In this document: positions 30,525 through 39,462 of the stretch, piece by piece
How the letters are laid out: each line of letters opens with the position of its first letter
How positions within the stretch are numbered: the first letter of the stretch is position 1
NCBI RefSeq assembly: GCF_000372725.1
Contig: NW_005200738.1
Span: 170,732-234,731 of the forward strand
Direction of reading: 5' to 3'
From: Emiliania huxleyi CCMP1516
Taxonomy: Eukaryota > Haptophyta > Isochrysidales > Noelaerhabdaceae
DNA length: 64,000 bases
The notes under the pieces: model-generated
The model's input: the letters and a program-made list of their open reading frames with translations, nothing else
What the model was told of the DNA's origin: nothing
The model's database searches: none
Translations under genes and position numbers: made by a program

Positions 30525-31977
30525 ATGGGCGACTTCGGCCCCGCCTACGCCTACGCACAGCAGGACCCGGGACTGGTGTGCCAGGAGTGCCACGCCGGCC
30601 CGCTCCGCCTCCCACGCTCCGGCACGTGTCCGCACTGTGGCACCTCGCTGCGCGGTGCCGCACCCGCTGGAAGCCGCGGCGGCGGCGGTGGCAGCGGTCC
30701 AGACATGGAAACGGCGACGCTCGAGACGATGGTGCCCGCGCTCCTGCAGCGAATCGTCGCGCCGGGCCTACTCGAGGGCCTCGCAGACTATGGCGACGCC
30801 AGCGCCGCCGCCGACGAGACGGCCATCGAGTCGCTCGAGACGGTAAAAGTTGAGCCGCATGTCCGGGTGGAGATCTCACACCGCGAGCCGGACCGGAGCC
30901 CTCGGGATGCGGCGGCGCATGCCGCAGAGGCGCGCGCGGCGGCCGCAGCAGGGATGGATGCGTCGAGCGCGACCGACTGCGGCGCGGGCGCGGGCAGCGG
31001 AGCAGCGGCCGCCGCGCCGCCGCTCGAGATGCGCGGGACCGCCTCGTCATTTGGGACGCACCTGGGTGACCTGCCGAGCGGCGTGAGCGGCTCGCTCGTC
31101 CTCGCCTCCCCTCGCGACGCGTCTGCGCCGCTCGAGAACGCGAGCGAGCTGTCCGGCGCCGTGGTGCTGGCGTGGCGCGGCGGCTGCTCGTTCGTGGACA
31201 AGGTGCGGCGGGTGCAGCAGGCGGGCGCGGCGGCCTGCCTGGTGGTGCAGACGGGCGACAAGTGGCCCCTCTCCATGTCGGACTCCGCGAGTGCCGGGAG
31301 CGACATCACGCTGCCCTCGGCGATGCTGAAGCCTGCCGACGGCGAGACGAGCGCTCGAGGGGCGGTGAGACACTTCCGAGACACACGCCTCGCCCTCCAA
31401 CGCAGGCGAGAGGCTGCTCGAGGAGCTCGACGCCGCGCGCGCCGGCGGCGGCGCAGGAGGCTGCGTGTGGGTGAGCGCGCAGTGCGTGGACCACCAGACC
31501 ACGTGCGCCGCGAGCTCGGACCGAGATTCGCCGAGATGCGCTCAGATCCGCAGAGAGTCGCTCCTCCGCCGTCGCCGCAACGAGGAGACGCCTCTCCCCT
31601 CGTCGCGTCCCCCGACAGTCCCCGACACGTCCCCGACGCGCCCCGCAGGTGCGCTGTCTGCATGGAGGAGCTAGTCGCCTCGACGCTGGCGGTGCGGCTG
31701 CCGTGCAGACACACATTCCACGAGGAGTGCCTTCGCGCGTGGCTCTCGAAGCACAACACGTGCCCCTGCTTGCGTCTCGAGCACCCCGCGCCAGGACACG
31801 TCCGTGACATGTCCGCCGCCCCGCAGGTGCCCGACGTGCCGCGCGAAGCTGCCGACGACCGCCGAGGTGGCGGCCGCAGAGGAGGAGCGCGAGGGCGGCC
31901 CGCCGCCCCCCTCGTGGCTCGACTACCCGCTGCCGCGCGCCGGCGCGCCGCCCTCGAGCTCGTCGATGTACACCTAG
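30525..31977 (+). CDS. PA-domain RING-H2 E3 ubiquitin ligase
   Basis: Exons 30525-31341, 31406-31502, 31649-31759 and 31827-31977 give 391 residues. An N-terminal four-Cys zinc motif (CQECHAGPLRLPRSGTCPHC) precedes an acidic/Ala linker. A protease-associated (PA) domain follows: SGAVVLAWRGGCSFVDKVRR, VQQAGAAACLVVQTGD, ITLPSAMLKPADGE. The RING-H2 domain is rebuilt by splicing: TCAVCMEELV, LPCRHTFHEECLRAWLSKHN, TCPTCRAKLP, with the eight zinc ligands in order. Unlike membrane PA-TM-RING ligases I see no clear signal peptide or transmembrane segment, so it may be soluble. Donors are GC, GT and GT; each intron begins with the same six to eight bases that begin the exon after it. The extreme C-terminus is Pro/Ser-rich. 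Confidence 0.85.
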
Positions 31978-32479
31978 GCAGGGACGGCGGGTCGGCGGCG
32001 TCGCGTTTCGCGGTTCGGCGCGGCGAGCGGGCGCCTCGAGGGGGGGTTGTGCGGCTCTTAGGGCGGTCGCCAGCAGTGGCCGGTGCCTCCCCCCGCCTGC
32101 TCCCGTCGATACCATCCGCAGGCCCCGAGGTGGCGTGAGTGTGCACACGGTGGAGCGAGGCTGGGTGGAGGATGCAGCTTGGAGAGGGAGCTGAAGCATG
32201 CGCGGTTGTGTTACTGATACTGTGTGCAGCCGGATCCGCCTTGTTCCAGCGCCGGTATTTTTTTGGACGGGGAGAGGCGTCAGACCGAGCCGGTTGTAGC
32301 CGGTTGAGTTCTCCCCTCTGCTAGTCGAACCAATGTAATCGAGTGTTTTTCATCTTTCGCTCTCTTCACACCACTTTGAATCGGTCCTCGCACGCACAAA
32401 CTGTCGGCACGGAGAGGCGTCGCGCACGCCCCACAACACATCACGTTCTCCCTCCTCTCCATCTCCCCTCCCGTCACGC
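31978..32479. other. Convergent intergenic region, no gene
   Basis: The RING gene (plus) and the CCDC174 gene (minus) converge on this 0.5 kb, which must contain both polyadenylation regions. I see no AATAAA-type signal that I would defend and no coding frame. Confidence 0.4.
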
Positions 32480-33778
32480 TCACTGGTATGTGTAGTGGTG
32501 GCTGGAACCATAGCCGTACCGCGACCGGCCGGCTGCTCGATGCCGCTGCGCGGCCTCCTCCGCCGCCTCAGCCCGCGCCTCCGCCTCCGCCTCCACCTGC
32601 ACGGCCGACGTAAAGCCTGCCGGCAGCCCCATCGCCCGCATTAGGTCGAGGTCGGACTGGGCGGGGGGCGGCGCCGGGCAGGGCTGCGGGGGCGGCGGCG
32701 GCGGCCCCGGCGCGCGCTGCCAAGTGCGAGCGGGCGGAGCGAAGGCGGAGGGCGGAGGCGGGGCGGGAGGGCGGGAGGGCGCAGGAGGCCAGGCGGATGG
32801 GTGAGGCGGTGCCGCAAGGGCATGCGCTGGCGCAGGCGGCGGCTTCCACTCCGTCGCAAAGCGGTCCTCCACCGCAGGTTGGGCGGCAGGCTGGGAGGCG
32901 GCAGCGGGTTGGGAGGCGGCAGGCTGGGAGGCAGCGGGTTGGGAGGCGGCGGGTTGGGCAGCAGCGCCGCCAACAGCGCCGTGCTCTGCCCGCTGCGCCG
33001 TGCTCACCGCCCCTCCGCCGTGGCCCCTCCCCCCCCCCGCCCTCGCGCGGAGCTCCTGCTTGAGGCGCAGCGTCGCACGCCGCTCCTCGAGCGCGCGCTG
33101 CCGCTTCGCGCGCTGGTCCGTCGCCGACGCCCTCGCCGCGCCCGTCTCTTGCGCCATCGCCTCGTGCGAGCGGCGAGCACCGCCCTCTGCGTCGCGCGCC
33201 CTGCCGTCGGCAACCTCGCGGCGGGCAGCCTCCTCCCACGCGAGGCGCTCCAGCTCCTGCCCCTGCCTCGCGCCGCCGCTAAAGAGAGGAGCCGCGCCGC
33301 CGCCTCCTCCTCCCCCGCCTCCTCCGCCTCCTCCTCCGCCATCGCCGTAGCTGGGCCCAACCTCGCTCTGCGCGTCGCCTCCGCGCAGCCGCTTGAGCTC
33401 AAAGTCAACCACCGACGACGCGTGGGCCGCCGCCTTCTCGTCCGGCGGCTCGCCGCTCGAGAGGGCCTCGTACAGCGCAACCTTGCGCGCCATCGCCTCG
33501 GCCGCGCGCGCCTCGTCCGCACGCTCCTGCGCGGCGCTGCTCGCGTCGCGCTCGCCCACGCCGCGGTTGGAGCCGGCGGCGAGTGGGTCCGCCCGCCGCT
33601 GGCGGCTCCGCCGCGCCTGCGCCTGCAGCGCCGCCTGCGCACTCTCCGGCTGCCGCGCCGCCGTCTCGCTCTGGTAGAGCGCCGCGCGCATATTGACGAG
33701 GGTCGCCTTGCCCACATCCTCGATCTCTCGAGGCCGCTTCGGCAGCAGCGTGCTCTCGGTGAGCCAGCCGAGGCTCAT
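32480..33778 (-). CDS. CCDC174 homologue, nuclear coiled-coil protein
   Basis: In animals CCDC174 binds the exon-junction-complex helicase EIF4A3. A single exon; ATG at 33778 is chosen because the protein then begins MSLGWLTESTLLPKRPREIE, a start like that of plant homologues, and in-frame sequence upstream is repeat derived. The family blocks appear in order: VGKATLVNMRAALYQSE, KVALYEALSSGEPPDE with SVVDFELKRLRGG, and ASATDQRAKRQRALEERRAT with LRLKQELRARAG, which matches the DQRxKR block of human CCDC174. Insertions are Gly-rich, Ala/Gln/Pro (AASQPAASQPAASQ) and Pro-rich. The C-terminus GYGSSHHYTYQ is aromatic. Assignment rests on motif order, not on a search. Confidence 0.68.
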   Translation of the reverse strand: MSLGWLTESTLLPKRPREIEDVGKATLVNMRAALYQSETAARQPESAQAALQAQARRSRQRRADPLAAGSNRGVGERDASSAAQERADEARAAEAMARKVALYEALSSGEPPDEKAAAHASSVVDFELKRLRGGDAQSEVGPSYGDGGGGGGGGGGGGGGGAAPLFSGGARQGQELERLAWEEAARREVADGRARDAEGGARRSHEAMAQETGAARASATDQRAKRQRALEERRATLRLKQELRARAGGGRGHGGGAVSTAQRAEHGAVGGAAAQPAASQPAASQPAASQPAAASQPAAQPAVEDRFATEWKPPPAPAHALAAPPHPSAWPPAPSRPPAPPPPSAFAPPARTWQRAPGPPPPPPQPCPAPPPAQSDLDLMRAMGLPAGFTSAVQVEAEAEARAEAAEEAAQRHRAAGRSRYGYGSSHHYTYQ

Positions 33779-33810
33779 GGTGGGAACCGCGCGCGGGGGT
33801 TGCAGAATTC

Positions 33811-34046
33811 TTTTTTCGGCTAGCGACGATGAAGAGAAACATTTCGTGGCGCGTCGGCAGGCCCACCACGAACGGATGCGCGACGAGCGCGCTCGGGAGG
33901 CGGCCGCGGGCAACGCGGAGCTTCCGCCGGAGGACGACGCGGTCGAGATGGCGAGCGCCGCCCAGCTGCTAGACAGCGTGGCGGAGGCGGGCCCGAACTA
34001 CACCCTGCTGCGCAGCAAGGAGACGAAGGCGAAGCGGCGGAAGTAG
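33811..34046 (+). CDS. Possible exon beginning in a shared repeat block
   Basis: A plus-strand frame ending in TAG at 34044-34046 codes for charged protein: FVARRQAHHERMRDERAREA, LPPEDDAVEMASAAQLLDS, GPNYTLLRSKETKAKRRK. It has no clear start; MRDERARE near 33875 is possible. The 5' part lies in a block (GAATTCTTTTTTCGGCTAGC) also present at 39051, which looks like a pyrimidine tract plus AG acceptor. It may be the last exon of a plus-strand gene or a transcript fragment overlapping the CCDC174 promoter. Confidence 0.35.
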
Positions 34047-34857
34047 TACAAATCCAAAATGGTAAAGATAGACTCTAGCCTTTCCGCTCTCGGATCGAGA
34101 GGTTCGCGCGCGCGGACGACCAAGAAGGACAACAAACCACAGGCAGCAAGAGCGGCCGCAAACCACAGGCAGCAAGAGCGGCCGCACACTGCTCGGTAAC
34201 CCCCTGCACATCTAAAGCCATCCCTGCTGCTAGCGAGGGGGGTGTGACCCCCCCAGCAGCAGAGCTCTGCTGCTGGGGGGGTCCCGACCCCCCCACCCAG
34301 CAGCAGAGCGCACTGGACCCAGCTCCCGCCTCTTCGCCGCCGCCGCCCCCTCCCCCCTCGGCTCGTATTTGAGCGGTACGCTCGAGGCGGTTGTGTTCAC
34401 CGCGCCGCCTGGCTGGCAGTAGGAGGGTCCGCCGTGAGACCACTGTTTTGGTGCCGATCATAAATTCTCGCCGCTGGAAAGCTACTTACTTACACCTTTA
34501 CAGCTGTCTGTACATAGGCTTTAGATGTGCAGGGGGGGTACCGAGCAGTGCCAGTGGTGACTGGTGTGCGGCCGCTCCAACAAACGTAAAAGGGTGCACA
34601 ACGCAAAGGGAGGGGAGTCACTCGACGACTGGCTGGCCCAGCGGCGCTGGCAGCAGACAAGGGCGGCCGGCCACGTCGGTCGGGGATCGCGGGTGGGAAG
34701 CGGGGGGCGCGGGAGAGGGAACGAAAGCGGGGCGAGACCGTGGGGCCGCGCCCACCCGGCGCGGAATGCGCCGCGCTTGGGGGTCGGTCACTTTCACTCG
34801 GGGAAAAAAGGACATGGAAGGCGGCCTTGGAGCAGCGCTCGCCGCCGCCGTGCCGCC
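34047..34857. other. Gene-poor stretch with a perfect palindrome
   Basis: Contains the tandem AACCACAGGCAGCAAGAGCG (34134-34185, two copies) and the 38-bp palindrome at 34246-34283. Nothing here looks like a gene. Confidence 0.5.
34246..34283. repeat. Perfect 38-bp palindrome
   Basis: The left arm is GACCCCCCCAGCAGCAGAG and the right arm is its exact reverse complement with no loop. A partial third arm (GACCCCCCCACCCAGCAGC) follows at 34286. It could extrude a cruciform or be the fused ends of a small transposon. Confidence 0.9.
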
Positions 34858-37221
34858 TCACTCCTCCATGGGCTTTTCGTGGACGTGGCGCTCGCCGCAC
34901 AGCTTGACCTGGATGAGCGGGATCGTGCAGGGGTGGATGTCGATGTCGAGGAGCCCGCGCTCGGAGAGCGGCATGCCGCAGTGGATGTGGCCGATGCACC
35001 GCTCGAGGGCGTTGTAGATGCCCCAGAGGAGCCCCCCGACGCCGCCCAGGAGCAGGCCGGTCGTGAGCAGAATCGTGCCGATGAGGTTCGCGAGGTCGCC
35101 GACGATCCAGCTCAGCTGCAAAGACGGAACGGAAATGGCTCGAAGCGTGGGCGGGCGGTAGGTGGGCGGGGTGGGGTGGGTGGGGGGGGGGGGGAGTGGC
35201 GGGTGGCGGGCGCGGCGCGCACCAGCCCGCATTCGCCGCCGAGGATGGCGACAACCAGGTCCTTGGTCTTCTCGAGCGCCTTGCCGACGATGCCGATGGA
35301 TTGGCCTAATCGACACGGGCCACGCGCTCAGAGCGAACGTGTGCGGCACCTCAGCAAAAGCCGGCGGGGACGTGCCGAGCAGCGACTGAATGAGGCCGCG
35401 GACGCCACCCGGAGCCGGAAGCGTCGTCGCGTCGCCGTCCGTCTTGCCAAAGATCTTGAGGATGAAGGTCTCGACGCCGCCCAGGACCGACCAGGTGAGG
35501 CCGAGGACGCAGCCAACCAGCCCACTGATGTCCCGGAAGAGCTCGGCCAGCCCCCCTTCCTTCTTGAGCTTCTCGAGGATGGTCTTGATGAGGCCCTGGT
35601 CCTCCGCGTCGTCCCTCGGCTGTTTCTTGAAGCGGAGCGAGCGGAGGAAGCCGCGGACGCCGCCGACGACGGCGTGCACGAGTCCGTCAGCCTTGCCGAG
35701 GATGGCCTTGATGATGCCCTCCTCGTCGTCCCTTGGCTGCTTCCCGCCGAGCATCCCGATGATCGTCCGCAGGAGGCCTCCGATGTCTTGGCCTAGCCCC
35801 TTGAGGAACGACTTGACCCCGCCCATCAGCGAGTCGAGGAGGGTGCCGACGGCTCCTATCGGAACACAGGCGCAGGGCTTTTGTCAAGCAACGCCGCGCA
35901 CACCATGCAGCGAGGGCGCGTGGCGCGCCGAGCAGCGCGTCGAGTATCTTGATCTCGTCGCCCCCGAAGTGCTCCTTGAGGTTCTTGAGGATGTTGGCGT
36001 CGTCGGGGATGATCTTTCCGACGAGCTTCCGGACCCAACCGAGGATCTGGTGGACGCCCGAGAAAGGGTTCTCCAGCACCCAGCCGAGGCCGTGGACGAT
36101 GCCGCCCACCCGCGTGACGACGCGCTCGACGAGCCCGACGACGGCGTCGTCGATGCCGCCGAGGAAGTCTCCGATCTTCTCGGCGATCGGGGAGAGCGCC
36201 CCGAAGAGGTCTCCAAGCAGGTCTCCGACAGCGCCGTTGACCTGGCCCAGCAGAGCGCCTATGGGATGTGACCCTGCGTTCCGAGTGTCCCTGCATGCAA
36301 TCTAAGGGCGCAAAGAGAGGGCTCGCCCGTCTTGCCGAGGATATCGATGTCGATGCCATCCTGGGCGAGGGCGTCGGTCACGGCGCTGAGGATCTGCTCG
36401 GTCAGCTTGTCGCCGAATCCGACCAGCTCGCGGACGAGCCCGAAGATGGTCCGCAGCAGGCCCGCGGTCTCGTCGGTGCCGAAGACCTTCTCGAGCAGAC
36501 CCTTGACGCGGCCGCGGATGCCGGGCAGGATGCCGTCGAGGACGTCGCCGACCTTGCCGATGATGGACCGGATGAACCCCCCAGCGTGGCCGAGGACGCC
36601 CTTGGCGTCGGGGTCGTCATCGTCGCCGCGGAGGATGGCTCGCAGGCCCTTCTTCACCTTCTCGAGGCCGCATCCGATCGTGCCGGCGATGCGGTAGAGG
36701 AAGCCCTGCGAGGAGGCGTCTCGTGTGAAGCTTTGCTCGCGGCCAGACGCGCCCGGGAGATTTGGCAGAGGAACGGGGTGGGGCGGAAGCGGCGGCGCGA
36801 AAAAGGGGGGTCAGCGGCCGAGGCGGCGTAGGGTCGGCCCGAGAATAGCACACGCCTCGAGCGACTCAAAGAGGCCACCGCAGTGGACCAGCTCCCGAAG
36901 GAGAGTCTTGACCAGCTCGAGCGCGTTGTTCTTGACGAACGAATAGACCTTTTTGAGGAGGTTATCGAGCAAGCCGCCGAGGTTGTCGCCGAGCAAATCG
37001 GTAATCGAGCCCGTGATCTTCTTAAGCCCGCCGTCCACCTTCTGGAGGACGCCGCGAATCGGGGCCCTGCCATTCAAGTCGTCGTCGTCGCCGCCGCCGC
37101 CGCCCAGGTGCTTGATGACGGGGATCTTCTCCTTGAGGCCGCGGTGCTTGATCTCGGCGATCCCGCCGCTCTTCTTCTCGAGGAGGTACGCCTTGCTTGG
37201 TGGCGCGACTGACGGCTGCAT
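34858..37221 (-). CDS. Helical-repeat, Gly/hydrophobic-rich protein of unknown function
   Basis: Six exons, 37221-36856, 36705-36327, 36258-35929, 35855-35376, 35305-35223 and 35115-34858, give 631 residues; four donors are GC and one is GT. The protein is a chain of amphipathic helices with regular glycines: GSITDLLGDNLGGLLDNLLK, GFIRSIIGKVGDVLDGILPG, IAEKIGDFLGGIDDAVVGLV, FLKGLGQDIGGLLRTIIGML, DISGLVGCVLGLTWSVLGGV. Acidic Asp-rich loops (GDDDDPDAK, QPRDDEEG) separate them. A more hydrophobic segment near the end (LIGTILLTTGLLLGGVGGLL) could span a membrane, followed by a Cys/His-containing tail. The N-terminus is basic. I do not recognise the family; the pattern resembles pore- or tail-like helical repeats only in a loose sense. 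Confidence 0.65.
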
Positions 37222-38351
37222 CACGAAGAGAAAGAGGCTGTGTTGCAACTGAGGGTGTAGATTGCGTGCCGTCGGTGGGTGTGTTTATGCGATTGCACTG
37301 CCCTCGACTTCCTGATCAAAAAGAGCGCCTTCGGCACTACTCTCTCGAGGTCTCGTGCTCTCGATAAAAAAACGCCTTTAGGTCGGGGCCACAAGGCCAC
37401 AGCGCCTCGGGCGCTCGTGCGAGCGACCAGCCGATGCGGCGGAGAGTGGCAGGCAGTGGGCGGCATTTATTTCTCTCGATGCAAAAGTTGGGTCTTGCAC
37501 TGACTTTGTGCGCACGAATAGGGCAAAGAAAGCAAGCGCCGATTCGCTGGAGTCGCTTAGGCGGCTCCCGTGTTGTACCTGTGTTAGTGCCAGTGCGCGC
37601 CAGTCCCGTGCCCAGTGTTGTGTGCGAGGGAGTTTTGTGTAATCTCAAAGCCAAAAGCTTTGTCCCAAACGCGCGAGAAGAAAAAGTGGAGCACAAGAGA
37701 TAGGGTGGGTGGTACCTTTCGTGAAACTGAAACGCGGAACGCGATCGGTCTCGCGTTCCTCAACGCTTGCGATTCAGCTGTCGCGCCGCTGGATGATCTT
37801 GCTCAGCTCGCCGAGCTCGACCTGAACGCTCAGCGGCGCGACCGCTGAATCGCAGCCGTTCGTGCTGCACGCATGCATCGTTGCAGTTTCAGATTACTTC
37901 CCCCCCTAGGTGTCAGGAGACGGAACAGAGCTGTAAACGTCTCACTCACTAGAGACCCACACCCGGGCAGCGCGGCACGGCGCTGACGTGCGCGGGCTCC
38001 GCCGGTCAGCCTGCCGCCGGTCAGCCTGCCGCCGTGCGTGCCCTGCTCGGGGAGAAACCTCTGCTGCGCCAATCCTCGGGCTCTGTGCAGGGCGTTCGCC
38101 TCGGCGGTGCGGCAAAGGCGCGCGGACGGCCGATCTCGGCTGATCTCGGCTGATCTCGGGATGGTCTCGGCTGATCTCGGGATGGTCTCTCGATGTCGCC
38201 CAAACTCGCAGGTGCGGCGGGGCGATTGGGAGGGCCACGTGACGTCATATTGCGGGGCGCACTTCCGCGTGCGCTGGCGCACCGCTGCGAACGAGAAACT
38301 CGACGAGGAACATGATCCTGAGAGCACGAGAGCGACGGCTCAGATTGTGAC
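37222..38351. other. Gene-poor stretch with stacked hairpins
   Basis: The only structured part is 37736-37853 (see separate entry). Around 38137-38190 lies a tandem CTCGGCTGATCTCGG repeat of the type found in introns of other genes, which may mark an upstream intron of the homeobox gene. Confidence 0.45.
37736..37853. repeat. Two adjacent hairpins
   Basis: The first is GGAACGCGA paired with TCGCGTTCC around a 5-base loop (37736-37758). The second pairs GCGATTCAGCTGTCGCGCCG at 37769 with 37831-37853, a stem of 23 bases with one mismatch and a 39-base loop that itself contains CAGCTCGCCGAGCTCG. No coding frame covers them. Confidence 0.8.
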
Positions 38352-39184
38352 GTGTCCACGACGCAGCGAGTAGGAGCACACCTTCGTGTCGCTGCAGCCG
38401 CTGCTCGTCCGTCCGCCAGCCCAGGAGAACGCTCCCGGGAAGACGTCCGGCAAACGGAAAGCGAAACCTGCACGGAAGGCGACACCTGCACCCGCCGCGA
38501 AGCGTGGGTGGTGGGCCCCAGCACGGACGATCTCGACCTGCTGCAAGCGACCTACGAGGCAAGGACGCACGGCAAGGGGACCCACCCGGATCTCGAGGAG
38601 CGCAAGCGGCTCGCGAATGCGCTTGGTGTCACGCCCGAACAGGCGAGCCCTCCCTCCCGCCTACCGCCTCTCCTCTCGAGCCGTCTCGTCGCTTGACTCT
38701 CTCCTACCCTCGTCTCGCCCCTCCCCTCCACCCTCCCCTCTCGCATCAAATCTCGCCTCCTACCTCACCCCTCCTCGTCGCCCGTCGCCGCCTAACACAG
38801 CTGAGACCTCAACTGCAGGTGCAGGACTGGTTCCGAAACAAAAGAAAGCGCGACCCGCAGGGCGCAGATAAGATGGCTGCGATCGAGCGTAGCGAGACTG
38901 CCTGCAAACGCACCACCGGATGCGTCAAACCCGACGGCCACGACGGGAGGTGCACGTGGGCAGCGCTGGGCAGCGGCCTCTGCCAAGACAGCAAACTGCC
39001 GCGGTGGCAATGCCTCTGCGACCACTCAGATTGCGCCGCAGTCCCTCGAAGAATTCTTTTTTCAGCTAGCGACGATGAAGAGACAAAGAAGAGCGCGGCC
39101 GGAGAGAGAGAACGACGAGAGCGGGACGAACACAAAGGGGAAGTGACCTTGCATCGCCCAGTACATGTAGAGCCTGCATCATGA
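38352..39184 (+). CDS. Homeodomain protein
   Basis: The homeodomain is split by an intron (38643-38818, GC donor): DLDLLQATYEARTHGKGTHP and DLEERKRLANALGVTPEQ join to VQDWFRNKRKRDPQG, with the WFxNxRxK recognition helix. The exon after it runs to TGA 39182-39184 and holds a Cys/His stretch (CKRTTGCVKPDGHDGRCTWA). The 5' end is uncertain: the frame before the homeodomain has no ATG, whereas the next frame over the same DNA codes for a basic arm (GKTSGKRKAKPARKATPAPA) that would fit better before a homeodomain. A one-base indel or a missed exon is likely. The last coding part contains RILFSASDDEE, from the block shared with 33811. Confidence 0.72.
39051..39084 (+). repeat. Block shared with 33811
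   Basis: GAATTCTTTTTTCAGCTAGC followed by GACGATGAAGAGA occurs here and, with one difference, at 33812-33844. In both places a pyrimidine tract and AG precede ATGAAGAGA. Confidence 0.85.
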
Positions 39185-39462
39185 TGACCCCTGGGGTTTG
39201 CCGTCATGTCGGCTCCTCGCTCGGCTCCTTCGGAGCCTCTCTCTACTGCTGGGGAAGGCTCCGCGTCCTGACGCTGAGCGCTCGGCAATAGCGCACGGTT
39301 GGGGAGCTCTCCCTCTAATAAATGTAGCGAGATCCGTCGGAAGACGCCGGCTTGAAACGAGCTGTGGACTGATGCGTAGCGCTAGTCGACGCTAGGGTTC
39401 ACGCCCGTCACCTGCGTGTCAATCAGACGCTGACCCACCAGGGCGATCCCAAGGGGTTCCCA
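39185..39462. other. Short intergenic region, AP2 gene promoter
   Basis: It separates the homeodomain gene and the AP2 gene, both on the plus strand. There are no notable motifs. Confidence 0.35.
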
